64,000 bases of DNA from Canna indica (GCA_034359265.1 CP136897.1:38303501-38367500); one strand, 5' to 3'. Positions 11,314-23,098 are shown, counted from the first letter of the stretch. Translations and numbers: made by a program. Notes: a model not told the origin generated them from the letters alone.

Positions 11314-11668
11314 TTTTTTTACTACCCATTTGATTGCACGACGAGATCATTTTTTTTACCAATCTTTCTAACCAAACGTTAAGGACGGACGACGTCGTCG
11401 ACATAAAATTTGGCTGTCGATCGCCCGCCGCAACCTCTACGGCCAGCTCGATCGACCAACCGACCCGAAAAATTAAAATTTGTAAATAAATAAGAAAAAT
11501 AACATTTCAATTATTATTTTTCGTTTAAAACGGGCGTAACTCCGTGCATTATTGTCCGATTTCAGCTTTTCGCGTGGCGCTAAAAGGCGCGCGAAGAGAC
11601 GAAGAAAATGACCCCGAGCTATCCCTCGGACGCTCACCCTTATTAGCCGACGATCAGAAGTGCATGAC

Positions 11669-11787
11669 GGGTGCGATCATACCAGCACTAACCCACCTGA
11701 TCCCATCAGAACTCCGAAGTTAAGTGTGCTTGGGCGAGAGTAGTACTAGGATGGGTGACCCCCTGGGAAGTCCTCGTGTTGCACGTA
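11669..11787 (+). rRNA. 5S rRNA: 5S rRNA gene, type A
   Basis: Type A changes only. Opens the A-B-B' repeat. Confidence 0.92.
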
Positions 11788-12153
11788 TTTTTTTACTATT
11801 TATTTGATTGCACGACGAGATCATTTTTTTTACCAATCTTTCTAACCAAACGTTAAGGACGGACGACGTCGTCGACATAAAATTTGGCTTTCGATCGCCC
11901 GCGCGGGGCTCGCCGCAACCTCTACGGCCGGCTCGATCGACCAACCGACCCGAAAAATTAAAAATTGTAAATAAATAAGAAATATAACATTTCAATTATT
12001 ATTTTTCATTTAAAACGGGCGTAACTCCGTGCATTATTGTCCGATTTCAGCTTTTCACGTGGCGCTAAAAGGCGCGCGAAGAGACGAAGAAAATGACCCC
12101 GAGCTATCCCTCGGACGCTCACCCTTATTAGCCGACGATCAGAAGTGCATGAC

Positions 12154-12272
12154 GGGTGCGATCATACCAGCACTAACGCACCGGATCCCATCAGAACTCC
12201 GAAGTTAAGCGTGCTTGGGCGAGAGTAGTACTAGGATGGGTGATCCCCTGGGAAGTCCTCGTGATGCACCTT
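12154..12272 (+). rRNA. 5S rRNA: 5S rRNA gene, type B
   Basis: Type B changes only. Confidence 0.94.
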
Positions 12273-12638
12273 TTTTTTTACTACCTATTTGATTGCACGA
12301 CGAGATCATTTTTTTTACCAATCTTTCTAACCAAACGTTAAGGACGGACGACGTCGTCGACATAAAATTTGGCTGTCGATCGCCCGCGCGGGGCCCGCCG
12401 CAACCTCTACGGCCGGCTCGATCGACCAACCGACCCGAAAAATTAAAATTTGTAAATAAATAAGAAATATAACATTTCAATTATTATTTTTCGTTTAAAA
12501 CGGGCGTAACTCCGTGCATTATTGTCCGATTTCAGCTTTTCACGTGGCGCTAAAAGGCGCGCGAAGAGACGAAGAAAATGACCCCGAGCTATCCCTCGGA
12601 CGCTCACCCTTATTAGCCGACGATCAGAAGTGCATGAC

Positions 12639-12757
12639 GGGTGCGATCATACCAGCACTAACGCACCGGATCCCATCAGAACTCCGAAGTTAAGCGTTCT
12701 TGGGCGAGAGTAGTACTAGGATGGGTGATCCCCTGGGAAGTCCTCGTGATGCACCTT
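12639..12757 (+). rRNA. 5S rRNA: 5S rRNA gene, type B variant
   Basis: Type B changes plus G60T in box A (AAGCGTTCTTG). Confidence 0.9.
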
Positions 12758-13123
12758 TTTTTTTACTACCTATTTGATTGCACGACGAGATCATTTTTTT
12801 TACCAATCTTTCTAACCAAACGTTAAGGACGGACGACGTCGTCGACATAAAATTTGGCTCTCGATCGACCGCGCGGGGCCCGCCGCAACCTCTACGGCCG
12901 GCTCGATGGAACAACCGACCCGAAAAATTAAAATTTGTAAATAAATAAGAAAAATAACATTTCAATTATTATTTTTCGTTTAAAACGGGCGTAACTCCGT
13001 GCATTATTGTCCGATTTCACCTTTTCACGTGGCGCTAAAAGGTGCGCGAAGAGACGAAGAAAATGACCCCGAGCTATCCCTCGGACGCTCACCCTTATTA
13101 GCCGACGATCAGAAGTGCATGAC

Positions 13124-13242
13124 GGGTGCGATCATACCAGCACTAACCCACCTGATCCCATCAGAACTCCGAAGTTAAGTGTGCTTGGGCGAGAGTAGTA
13201 CTAGGATGGGTGACCCCCTGGGAAGTCCTCGTGTTGCACGTA
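13124..13242 (+). rRNA. 5S rRNA: 5S rRNA gene, type A
   Basis: Type A changes only. Confidence 0.92.
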
Positions 13243-13608
13243 TTTTTTTACTATTTATTTGATTGCACGACGAGATCATTTTTTTTACCAATCTTTCTAA
13301 CCAAACGTTAAGGACGGACGACGTCGTCGACATAAAATTTGGCTTTCGATCGCCCGCGCGGGGCCCGCCGCAACCTCTACGGCCGGCTCGATCGACCAAC
13401 CGACCCGAAAAATTAAAATTTGTAAATAAATAAGAAATATAACATTTCAATTATTATTTTTCGTTTAAAACGGGCGTAACTCCGTGCATTATTGTCCGAT
13501 TTCAGCTTTTCACGTGGCGCTAAAAGGCGCGCGAAGAGACGAAGAAAATGACCCCGAGCTATCCCTCGGACGCTCACCCTTATTAGCCGACGATCAGAAG
13601 TGCATGAC

Positions 13609-13727
13609 GGGTGCGATCATACCAGCACTAACGCACCGGATCCCATCAGAACTCCGAAGTTAAGCGTGCTTGGGCGAGAGTAGTACTAGGATGGGTGATC
13701 CCCTGGGAAGTCCTCGTGATGCACCTT
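13609..13727 (+). rRNA. 5S rRNA: 5S rRNA gene, type B
   Basis: Type B changes only. Confidence 0.94.
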
Positions 13728-14093
13728 TTTTTTTACTACCTATTTGATTGCACGACGAGATCATTTTTTTTACCAATCTTTCTAACCAAACGTTAAGGAC
13801 GGACGACGTCGTCGACATAAAATTTGGCTGTCGATCGCCTGCGCGGGGCCCGCCGCAACCTCTACGGCCGGCTCGATCGACCAACCGACCCGAAAAATTA
13901 AAATTTGTAAATAAATAAGAAATATAACATTTCAATTATTATTTTTCGTTTAAAACGGGCGTAACTCCGTGCATTATTGTCCGATTTCAGCTTTTCACGT
14001 GGCGCTAAAAGGCGCGCGAAGAGACGAAGAAAATGACCCCGAGCTATCCCTCGGACGCTCACCCTTATTAGCCGACGATCAGAAGTGCATGAC

Positions 14094-14212
14094 GGGTGCG
14101 ATCATACCAGCACTAACGCACCGGATCCCATCAGAACTCCGAAGTTAAGCGTTCTTGGGCGAGAGTAGTACTAGGATGGGTGATCCCCTGGGAAGTCCTC
14201 GTGATGCACCTT
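14094..14212 (+). rRNA. 5S rRNA: 5S rRNA gene, type B variant
   Basis: Type B changes plus G60T, as in the copy at 12639. Confidence 0.9.
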
Positions 14213-14578
14213 TTTTTTTACTACCTATTTGATTGCACGACGAGATCATTTTTTTTACCAATCTTTCTAACCAAACGTTAAGGACGGACGACGTCGTCGA
14301 CATAAAATTTGGTTGTCGATCGCCCGCGCGGGGCCCGCCGCAACCTCTACGGCCGGCTCGATCGACCAACCGACCCGAAAAATTAAAATTTGTAAATAAA
14401 TAAGAAATATAACATTTCAATTGTTATTTTTCGTTTAAAACGGGCGTAACTCCGAGCATTATTGTCCGATTTCACCTTTTCACGTGGCGCTAAAAGGCGC
14501 GCGAAGAGACGAAGAAAATGACCCCGAGCTATCCCTCGGACGCTCACCCTTATTAGCCGACGATCAGAAGTGTATGAC

Positions 14579-14697
14579 GGGTGTGATCATACCAGCACTA
14601 ATTCACCGGATCCCATCAGAACTTTGAAGTTAAGCGTGCTTGGGCGAGAGTAGTACTGGGATGGGTGACCCCCTGGGAAGTCCTCGTGTTGCACCTT
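14579..14697 (+). rRNA. 5S rRNA: 5S rRNA gene, divergent
   Basis: C6T, C24T, G25T, C46T, C47T, A80G. Four of the six are C-to-T. Boxes A and C are otherwise intact. Confidence 0.88.
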
Positions 14698-15063
14698 TTT
14701 TTTTACTACCTATTTGATTGCACGACGAGATCATTTTTTTTACCAATCTTTCTAACCAAACGTTAAGGACGGACGACGTCGTGGACATAACTTTTGGCTG
14801 TCTATCGCCCGCGCGGGGCGCGCCGCAACCTCTACGGCCGGCTCGATCGACCAACCGACCCGAAAAATTAAAATTTGTAAATAAATAAGAAAAATAACAT
14901 TTCAATTATTATTTTTCGTTTAAAACGGGCGCAACTCCGTGCATTAATGTCCGATTTCAGCTTTTCACGTGGCGCTAAAAGGCGCGCGAAGAGACGAAGA
15001 AAATGACCCCGAGCTATCCCTCGGACGCTCACCCTTATTAGCCGACGATCAGAAGTGCATGAC

Positions 15064-15181
15064 GGGTGTGATCATACCAGCACTAACGCAACGGATCCCA
15101 TCAGAACTCTGAAGTTAAGCGTGCTTGGCGAGAGTAGTACTAGGATGGGTGACCCCTTGGGAAGTCCTCGTGTTGCACCTT
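15064..15181 (+). rRNA. 5S rRNA: 5S rRNA gene, type E
   Basis: 118 nt. Type E changes without G41C or G48A. The upstream spacer reads GGGCGCAACTCC. Confidence 0.83.
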
Positions 15182-15536
15182 TTTTTTTACTACCTATTTG
15201 ATTGCACGACGAGATCATTTTTTTTACCAATCTTTCTAACCAAACGTTAAGGACGGACGACGTCGTCGACATAAAATTTGGCTGTTGATCGCCCGCCGCA
15301 ACCTCTACGGCCAGCTCGATCGACCAACCGACCCGAAAAATTAAAATTTGTAAATAAATAAGAAAAATAACATTTCAATTATTATTTTTCGTTTAAAACG
15401 GGCGTAACTCCGTTCATTATTGTCCGATTTCAGCTTTTCGCGTGGCGCTAAAAGGCGCGCGAAGAGACGAAGAAAATGACCCCGAGCTATCCCTCGGACG
15501 CTCACCCTTATTAGCCGACGATCAGAAGTGCATGAC

Positions 15537-15655
15537 GGGTGCGATCATACCAGCACTAACCCACCTGATCCCATCAGAACTCCGAAGTTAAGTGTGCTTG
15601 GGCGAGAGTAGTACTAGGATGGGTGACCCCCTGGGAAGTCCTCGTGTTGCACGTA
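15537..15655 (+). rRNA. 5S rRNA: 5S rRNA gene, type A
   Basis: Type A changes only. The following unit is 484 bp because one T is missing in ATTATTTTCG. Confidence 0.92.
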
Positions 15656-16020
15656 TTTTTTTACTATTTATTTGATTGCACGACGAGATCATTTTTTTTA
15701 CCAATCTTTCTAACCAAACGTTAAGGACGGACGACGTCGTTGACATAAAATTTGGCTGTCGATCGCCCGCGCGGGGCCCGCCGCAACCTCTACGGCCGGC
15801 TCGATCGACCAACCGACCCGAAAAATTAAAATTTGTAAATAAATAAGAAATAAAACATTTCAATTATTATTTTCGTTTAAAACGGGCGTAACTCCGTGCA
15901 TTATTGTCCGATTTCAGCTTTTCACGTGGCGCTAAAAGGCGCGCGAAGAGACGAAGAAAATGACCCCGAGCTATCCCTCGGACGCTCACCCTTATTAGCC
16001 GACGATCAGAAGTGCATGAC

Positions 16021-16139
16021 GGGTGCGATCATACCAGCACTAACGCACCGGATCCCATCAGAACTCCGAAGTTAAGCGTGCTTGGGCGAGAGTAGTACTA
16101 GGATGGGTGATCCCCTGGGAAGTCCTCGTGATGCACCTT
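16021..16139 (+). rRNA. 5S rRNA: 5S rRNA gene, type B
   Basis: Type B changes only; the last type B gene of the window. Confidence 0.94.
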
Positions 16140-16505
16140 TTTTTTTACTACCTATTTGATTGCACGACGAGATCATTTTTTTTACCAATCTTTCTAACCA
16201 AACGTTAAGGACGGACGACGTCGTCGACATAAAATTTGGCTGTCGATCGCCCGCGCGGGGCCCGCCGCAACCTCTACGGCCGGCTCGATCGACCAACCGA
16301 CCCGAAAAATTAAAATTTGTAAATAAATAAGAAATATAACATTTCAATTATTATTTTTCGTTTAAAACGGGCGTAACTCCGTGCATTATTGTCTGATTTC
16401 AGCTTTTCACGTGGCGCTAAAAGGCGCGCGAAGAGACGAAGAAAATGACCCCGAGCTATCCCTCGGACGCTCACCCTTATTAGCCGACGATCAGAAGTGC
16501 ATGAC

Positions 16506-16624
16506 GGGTGCGATCATACCAGCACTAACGCACCGGATCCCATCAGAACTCCGAAGTTAAGCGTGCTTGGGTGAGAGTAGAACTTGGATAGGTGACCCCC
16601 TGGGAAGTCCTCGTGTTGCACCTT
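16506..16624 (+). rRNA. 5S rRNA: 5S rRNA gene, box C changed
   Basis: C67T, T76A, A80T, G85A: intermediate element TGAGAG and box C TGGATAGGTGAC are altered. The second T-run and nearby bases are also shortened (unit 483 bp). Confidence 0.85.
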
Positions 16625-16988
16625 TTTTTTACTACCTATTTGATTGCACGACGACATCATTTTTTTACCAATCTTTCTAACCAAACGTTAAGGACGGACG
16701 ACGTCGTCGACATAAAATTTGGCTGTCGATCGCCCGCGCGGGGCCCGCCGCAACCTCTACGGCCGGCTCGATCGACCAACCGACCCGAAAAATTAAAATT
16801 TGTAAATAAATAAGAAAAATAACATTTCAATTATTATTTTTCGTTTAGAACGGGCGCAACTCCGTGCATTATTGTCCGATTTCAGCTTTTCACGTGGCGC
16901 TAAAAGGCGCGCGAAGAGACGATGAAAATGACCCCGAGCTATCCCTCGGACGCTCACCCTTATTAGCCGACGATCAGAATTGCATCAC

Positions 16989-17107
16989 GGGTGTGATCAT
17001 ACCAGCACTAACGCACTGGATCCCATCAGAACTCCGAAGTTAAGCGTACTTGGGCGAAAGTAGTACTACGATGGGTGACCCCCTGGGAAGTCCTTGCGTT
17101 GAACCTT
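16989..17107 (+). rRNA. 5S rRNA: 5S rRNA gene, divergent
   Basis: C6T, C28T, G60A, G70A, G81C, and a changed 3' end (C107T, T109C, C114A: CTTGCGTTGAACC). The closing helix is weakened. Confidence 0.83.
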
Positions 17108-17476
17108 TTTTTTTACTACCTATTTGATTGCACGACGAGATCATTTTTTTTACCAATCTTTCTAACCAAACGTTAAGGACGGACGACGTCGACGCCATAA
17201 AATTTGGCTGTCGATCGCCCGCGCGGGGCCCGCCGCAACCACTACGGCCGGCTCGATCAACCAACCGACCCGAAAAATTATAATTTGTAAATAAATAAGA
17301 AAAATAACATTTCAATTATTATTATTTTTCGTTTAAAACGGGCGTAACTCCGTGCATTATTGTCCGATTTCAGCTTTTCACGTGGCGCTGAAAGGCGCGC
17401 GAAGAAACGAAGAAAATGACCTTGAGCTGTCCCTCGGACGCTCACCCTTATTAGCCGACGATAAGAAGTGCATAAC

Positions 17477-17595
17477 GGGTGCGATCATACCAGCACTAAC
17501 GCACCGGATCCTATTAGAACTTCGAAGTTAAGCGTGCTTGGGCGAGAGTAGTACTAGGATGGGTGATCCCCTTGGAAGTCCTTGCGTTGAACCTT
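17477..17595 (+). rRNA. 5S rRNA: 5S rRNA gene, divergent
   Basis: C36T, C39T, C46T, C91T, G97T and the same CTTGCGTTGAACC end as the previous copy. Confidence 0.83.
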
Positions 17596-17912
17596 TTTTT
17601 TTACTACCTATTTGATTGCACGACGAGATCATTTTTTTTACCAATCTTTCTAACGAAACGTTAAGGACGGACGACGTCGTCGCCATAAATCTTGGCTGTC
17701 GATCGTCCGCGCGGGGCCCCCCGCAACATCTACGGCCGGCTCGATCGACCAACCGACCCAAAAAATTAAAATTTGTAAATAAATAAGAAAAATAACATTT
17801 CAATTATTATTTTTCGTTTAAAACGGGCGTAACTCCGTGCATTATTGTCCGATTTCAGCTTTTCACGTGGCGCTGAAAGGCGCGCATTAGCCGACGATCA
17901 GAAGTGCATGAC

Positions 17913-18031
17913 GGGTTTGATAATTCCAGCAGTAACGCCCCGGATCCCTTCAGAACTCCGAAGTTAAGCGTGCTTGGGAGAGAGTAGTACTAGGATGGGT
18001 GACCGCCTTGAAAGTCCTCGTGTTGCACCTT
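17913..18031 (+). pseudogene. 5S rRNA: Degraded 5S rRNA gene
   Basis: More than ten changes, including G5T, C6T, C10A, A13T, C20G, A27C, A37T, C67A, C93G, G97T, G99A. The spacer before it lost 49 bp, removing the hairpin and part of the TATA-like element (only ATTAG is left). Confidence 0.78.
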
Positions 18032-18119
18032 TTTTTTTACTACATATTTGATTGCACGACGAGATCATTTTTTTTACCAATCTTTCTAACCAAACATTAA
18101 GGACGGACGACGTCGTCGC

Positions 18120-18229
18120 CATACTAGCACTAACGCACAGAATCCCATCAGAACTCCGAAGTTAAGCGTGCTTGGGCGAGAGTAGTACTAGGATGGGTGA
18201 CCCCCTGGGATGTCCTCGTGTTGCACCTT
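18120..18229 (+). pseudogene. 5S rRNA: 5'-truncated 5S rRNA gene (110 nt)
   Basis: Begins at gene position 10. The CATA of spacer GTCGCCATAAA is joined to the CATA at positions 10-13, deleting the rest of the spacer and nine gene bases. Keeps boxes A and C. Also C15T, C29A, G31A, A101T. Confidence 0.82.
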
Positions 18230-18596
18230 TTTTTTTACTACCTACCTGATTGCACGACGAGATCATTTTTTTTATCAATCTTTCTAACCAAACGTTAAGG
18301 ACGGAAGACGTCGTCGCCATAAAATTTGGCTGTCGATCGCCCGCGCGGGGCCCGCCGCAACCTCTACGGCTGGCTCGATCGACCAACGAACCCGAAAAAT
18401 TAAAATTTGTAAATAAATAAGAAAAATAACATTTCAATTATTATTTTTCGTTTAAAACGGGCGTAACTCCGTGCATTATTGTCCGATTTCAGCTTTTCAC
18501 GTGGCGCTGAAAGGCGCGCGAAGAGACGAAGAAAATGACCCCCGAACTTTCCCTCGGACGCCCACCCTTATTAGACGACGATCAGAAGTTTATAAT

Positions 18597-18715
18597 AGGT
18601 GCGATCATACTAGCACTAACGCACAGGATCCCATCAGAACTCCGAAGTTAAGCATGCTTGGGCGAGAGTAGTACCAGGATGGGTGACCCCCTGGGAAGTC
18701 CTCGTGTTGCACTTT
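18597..18715 (+). rRNA. 5S rRNA: 5S rRNA gene, divergent
   Basis: G1A, C15T, C29A, G58A, T79C, C117T. The T-run is broken (TTTTTCATTT). The TATA-like element is intact, but the spacer after it reads TTAGACGACG. Confidence 0.82.
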
Positions 18716-19080
18716 TTCATTTACTACTATTTGATTGCACGATGAGATCATTTTTTTTACCAATCTTTCTAACCAAACGTTAAGGACGGACGACATCGTC
18801 GCCATAAATCTTGGCTGTCGATCGCCCGCGCGGGGCCCGCCGCAACCTCTGCGGCTGGCTCGATCGACCAACCGACCCAAAAAATTAAAATTTGTAAATA
18901 AATAAGAAAAATAACATTCCTATTATTATTTTTGGTTTAAAACGGGCGTAACTCCGTGCATTATTGTCCGATTTCAGCTTTTCACGTGGCGCTGAAAGGC
19001 GCGCGAAGAGTCGAAGAAAATGTCCCCGAGCTGTCCCTCGAACGCTCACCGTTATTAGCCGACGATCAGAAGTGCATGAT

Positions 19081-19199
19081 GGGTGCGATCATACCAGCAC
19101 TAATGCACCGGATCCCATCAGAACTCCGAAGTTAAGCGTGCTTGGGCGAGAGTAGTACTAGGATCGGTGACCCCCTGGGAAGTCCTCGTGTTGCACTTG
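19081..19199 (+). rRNA. 5S rRNA: 5S rRNA gene, box C changed
   Basis: C24T, G85C (GGATCGGTGAC), C117T. First gene of the 1950-bp repeat. Confidence 0.86.
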
Positions 19200-19565
19200 T
19201 TTTTTTACTACCTATTTGATTGCACGACGAGATCATTTTTTTTACCAATCTTTCTAACCAAACGTTAAGGACGGACGACGTCGTCGCCATAAATCTTGGC
19301 TGTCGATCACCCGCGCGGGGCCTGCCTCAACCTCTACGGCCGGCTCGATCGACCAACCGACCCGAAAAATTTAAATTTGTAAGTAAATAAGAAAAATAAC
19401 ATTTCAATTATTATTTTTCATTTAAAACGGGCGTAACTCCGTGCATTATTGTCTGATTTCAGCTTTTCACGTGGCGCTGAAAGGCGCGCGAAGAGACGAA
19501 GAAAATGACCCCGAGCTGTCCCTCGGACGCTCAGCCTTTTTAGCCGACGATCAGAAGTGCATGAC

Positions 19566-19684
19566 GGGTGCGATCATACTAGCACTAACGCATCGGATCC
19601 CATCAGAACTTCGAAGTTAAGCGTGCTTGGGCGAGAGTAGTACTAATGTGGGTGACCCCCTGGGAAGTTCTCGTGTTGCACATT
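19566..19684 (+). rRNA. 5S rRNA: 5S rRNA gene, box C changed
   Basis: C15T, C28T, C46T, G81A, G82T, A83G (CTAATGTGGGTG), C104T, C117A. The -28 element is TTTTTA, so external and internal promoters are both altered. Confidence 0.8.
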
Positions 19685-20038
19685 TTTTTTTTACTACCTA
19701 TTTGATTGCACGACGAGATCGTTTTTTTTACTAATCTTTCTAACCAAACGTTAAGGACGGACGACGTCGTCGCCATAAAATTTGGCAGTTGATCGCCCGC
19801 CGCAACCTCTACGGCCGGCACGATCGACCAACCGGCCCGAAAAATTAAAATTTGGAAATAAATAAGAAAAATAACATTTCAATTATTATTTTTCGTTTAA
19901 AACGGGCGTAGCTCCGTGCATTATTGTCTGATTTCAGCTTTTCACGTGGCGCTGAAAGGCGCGAAGAGACGAAGGAAATGACCCCGAGCTATCCCTCGGA
20001 CGCTCACCCTTATTAGCCGACGATCAGAAGTGCATGAC

Positions 20039-20157
20039 AGGTGCGATCATAACAGCACTAACGCACCCGATCCCATCAGAACTCCGAAGTTAAGCGTGCT
20101 TGGGCGAGAGTAGTACTAGGATGGGTTACCCCCTAGGAAGTCCTCGTGTTGCACTTG
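20039..20157 (+). rRNA. 5S rRNA: 5S rRNA gene, box C changed
   Basis: G1A, C14A, G30C, G89T (GGGTTACC), G97A, C117T. Confidence 0.82.
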
Positions 20158-20524
20158 TTTTTTTACTACCTATTTGATTGCACGACCAGATCATTTTTTT
20201 TACCAATCTTTCTAACCAAATGTTAAGGACGGACGACGTCGTGGCCATAAAATTTGGCAGTCGATCGCCCGCGCGGGGCTCGCCGCAACCTCTACGACCG
20301 GCTCAATCGACCAACCGACCCGAAAAATTAAAATTTGTAAATAAATAAGAAAAATAACATTTCAATTATTATTTTTCGTTTAAAACGGGTGTAACTCCGT
20401 GCATTATTGTCCGATTTTAGCTTTTCACGTGGCGCTGAAAGGCGCGCGAAGAGACGAAGAAAATGACCCCCGAACTCTCCCTCGGACGCTCACCCTTATT
20501 AGCCGACGATCAGAAGTGCATATC

Positions 20525-20664
20525 GGGTGCGATCATACCAGCACTAACGCACCGGATCCCATCAGAACTCCGAAGTTTAGCGTGCTTGGGCGAGAGTAGT
20601 ACGTGCTTGGGCGAGAGTAGTACGTGTATGGGTGACCCCCTAGGAAGTCCTCGTGTTGCACTTT
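20525..20664 (+). pseudogene. 5S rRNA: 5S rRNA gene with 21-nt internal duplication
   Basis: 140 nt. Positions 58-78 (GTGCTTGGGCGAGAGTAGTAC) are present twice in tandem, then GTGTATGGGTGAC replaces the start of box C. A54T also lies in box A. The box A to box C distance grows by 21 bp. The T-run is broken (TTTTTATTTT). Confidence 0.85.
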
Positions 20665-21029
20665 TTATTTTACTACTATTTGATTGCACGATGAGATCAT
20701 TTTTTTTACCAATCTTTCTAACCAAACGTTAAGGACGGACGACATCGTCGCCATAAATCTTGGCTGTCGATCGCCCGCGCGGGGCCCGCCGCAACCTCTG
20801 CGGCTGGCTCGATCGACCAACCGACCCGAAAAATTAAAATTTGTAAATAAATAAGAAAAATAACATTCCAATTATTATTTTTGGTTTAAAACGGGCGTAA
20901 CTCCGTGCATTATTGTCCGATTTCAGCTTTTCACGTGGCGCTGAAAGGCGGGCGAAGAGTCGAAGAAAATGTCCCCGAGCTGTCCCTCGAACGCTCACCG
21001 TTATTAGCCGACGATCAGAAGTGCATGAT

Positions 21030-21148
21030 GGGTGCGATCATACCAGCACTAATGCACCGGATCCCATCAGAACTCCGAAGTTAAGCGTGCTTGGGCGAGA
21101 GTAGTACTAGGATCGGTGACCCCCTGGGAAGTCCTCGTGTTGCACTTG
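21030..21148 (+). rRNA. 5S rRNA: 5S rRNA gene, box C changed
   Basis: C24T, G85C, C117T, as in its repeat partner at 19081. Confidence 0.86.
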
Positions 21149-21515
21149 TTTTTTTACTACCTATTTGATTGCACGACGAGATCATTTTTTTTACCAATCT
21201 TTCTAACCAAACGTTAAGGACGGACGACGTCGTCGCCATAAATCTTGGCTGTCGATCACCCGCGCGGGGCCTGCCTCAACCTCTACGGCCGGCTCGATCG
21301 ACCAACCGACCCGAAAAATTTAAATTTGTAAGTAAATAAGAAAAATAACATTTCAATTATTATTTTTCATTTAAAACGGGCGTAACTCCGTGCATTATTG
21401 TCCGATTTCAGCTTTTCACGTGGCGTTGAAAGGCGCGCGAAGAGACGAAGAAAATGACCCCCGAACTCTCCCTCGGACGCTCAGCCTTTTTAGCCGACGA
21501 TCAGAAGTGCATGAC

Positions 21516-21634
21516 GGGTGCGATCATACCAGCACTAACGCATCGGATCCCATCAGAACTTCGAAGTTAAGCGTGCTTGGGGGAGAGTAGTACTAATGTG
21601 GGTGACCCCCTGGGAAGTTCTCGTGTTGCACCTT
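21516..21634 (+). rRNA. 5S rRNA: 5S rRNA gene, box C changed
   Basis: C28T, C46T, C67G, G81A, G82T, A83G, C104T. The -28 element is TTTTTA. Confidence 0.8.
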
Positions 21635-21988
21635 TTTTTTTTACTACCTATTTGATTGCACGACGAGATCGTTTTTTTTACTAATCTTTCTAACCAAACG
21701 TTAAGGACGGACGACGTCGTCGCCATAAAATTTGGCTGTTGATCGACCGCCGCAACCTCTACGGCCGGCACGATCGACCAACCGGCCCGAAAAATTAAAA
21801 TTTGGAAATAAATAAGAAAAATAACATTTCAATTATTATTTTTCGTTTAAAACGGGCGTAACTCCGTGCATTATTGTCTGATTTCAGCTTTTCACGTGGC
21901 GCTGAAAGGCGCGAAGAGACGAAGAAAATGACCCCGAGCTATCCCTCGGACGCTCACCCTTATTAGCCGACGATCAGAAGTGCATGAC

Positions 21989-22107
21989 AGGTGCGATCAT
22001 AACAGCACTAACGCACCCGATCCCATCAGAACTCCGAAGTTAAGCGTGCTTGGGCGAGAGTAGTACTAGGATGGGTTACCCCCTAGGAAGTCCTCGTGTT
22101 GCACTTG
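21989..22107 (+). rRNA. 5S rRNA: 5S rRNA gene, box C changed
   Basis: G1A, C14A, G30C, G89T, G97A, C117T, identical to its partner at 20039. Confidence 0.82.
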
Positions 22108-22474
22108 TTTTTTTACTACCTATTTGATTGCACGACGAGATCATTTTTTTTACCAATCTTTCTAACCAAATGTTAAGGACGGACGACGTCGTGGCCATAA
22201 AATTTGGCAGTCGATCGCCCGCGCGGGGCTCGCCGCAACCTCTACGACCGGCTCAATCGACCAACCGACCCGAAAAATTAAAATTTGTAAATAAATAAGA
22301 AAAATAACATTTCAATTATTATTTTTCGTTTAAAACGGGTGTAACTCCGTGCATTATTGTCCGATTTTAGCTTTTCACGTGGCGCTGAAAGGCGCGCGAA
22401 GAGACGAAGAAAATGACCCCCGAACTCTCCCTCGGACGCTCACCCTTATTAGCCGACGATCAGAAGTGCATATC

Positions 22475-22614
22475 GGGTGCGATTATACCAGCACTAACGC
22501 ACCGGATCCCATCAGAACTCCGAAGTTTAGCGTGCTTGGGCGAGAGTAGTACGTGCTTGGGCGAGAGTAGTACGTGTATGGGTGACCCCCTAGGAAGTCC
22601 TCGTGTTGCACCTT
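22475..22614 (+). pseudogene. 5S rRNA: 5S rRNA gene with 21-nt internal duplication
   Basis: 140 nt. Same duplication of positions 58-78 as at 20525, plus C10T. Its end differs from the partner: GCACC and an unbroken T-run, so the repeat boundary lies inside or just after this gene. Confidence 0.85.
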
Positions 22615-22980
22615 TTTTTTTACTACATATTTGATTGCCCGACGAGATCATTTTTTTTACCAATCTTTCTAACCAAACGTTAAGTACGGACGACGTCGTC
22701 GCCATAAAATTTGGCTGTCGATCGCCCGCGCGGGGCCCGCCGCAACCTTTACGGCCGGCTCGGTCGGCCAACCGACCCGAAAAATTAAAATTTGTAAATA
22801 AATAAGAAAAATAACATTTCAATTATTATTTTTCGTTTAAAACGGGCGTAACTCCGTGCATTATTGTCTGATTTCAGCTTTTCACGTGGCGCTGAAAGGC
22901 GCGCGAAGAGACGAAGAAAATGACCCCGAGCTGTCCCTCGGACGCTCACCCTTATTAGCTGACGATCAGAACTGCATGAC

Positions 22981-23098
22981 GGGTGCGATCATACCAGCAC
23001 TAATGCACCGGATCCCATCAGAACTCCAAAGTTAAGCGTGCTTGGGCGAGAGTAGTACTAGGATGGGTGACCCCCTGGAAGTTCTCGTGTTGCACTTG
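22981..23098 (+). rRNA. 5S rRNA: 5S rRNA gene with 1-nt deletion
   Basis: 118 nt. C24T, G48A, one G lost in 97-99, C104T, C117T. Boxes A and C are intact. Confidence 0.84.

Larger units (their letters stand above)
11669..14578 (+). repeat. Higher-order repeat A-B-B', 2 x 1455 bp
   Basis: Genes at 11669, 12154, 12639 recur at 13124, 13609, 14094. The third gene of each triplet shares the private change G60T. The spacer after 12639 has several changes absent from the second copy. Confidence 0.8.
1..16988 (+). repeat. Array block 1: units of types A-E
   Basis: The block contains 35 full-length copies. Spacers carry GCTAAAAGG and CGTCGTCGACATAAA. Units following type C, type E and some type B genes have lost 11 bp of the GC-rich block between two GCCCGC repeats, giving 473-474-bp units. 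Type D spacers read CAATCGCACGCGCGTGG there instead. Each inter-gene stretch holds only spacer. Confidence 0.9.
19081..22980 (+). repeat. Higher-order repeat of four units, 2 x 1950 bp
   Basis: Genes at 19081, 19566, 20039, 20525 recur at 21030, 21516, 21989, 22475 with the same diagnostic changes, including the 21-nt duplication in the fourth gene. Confidence 0.88.
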
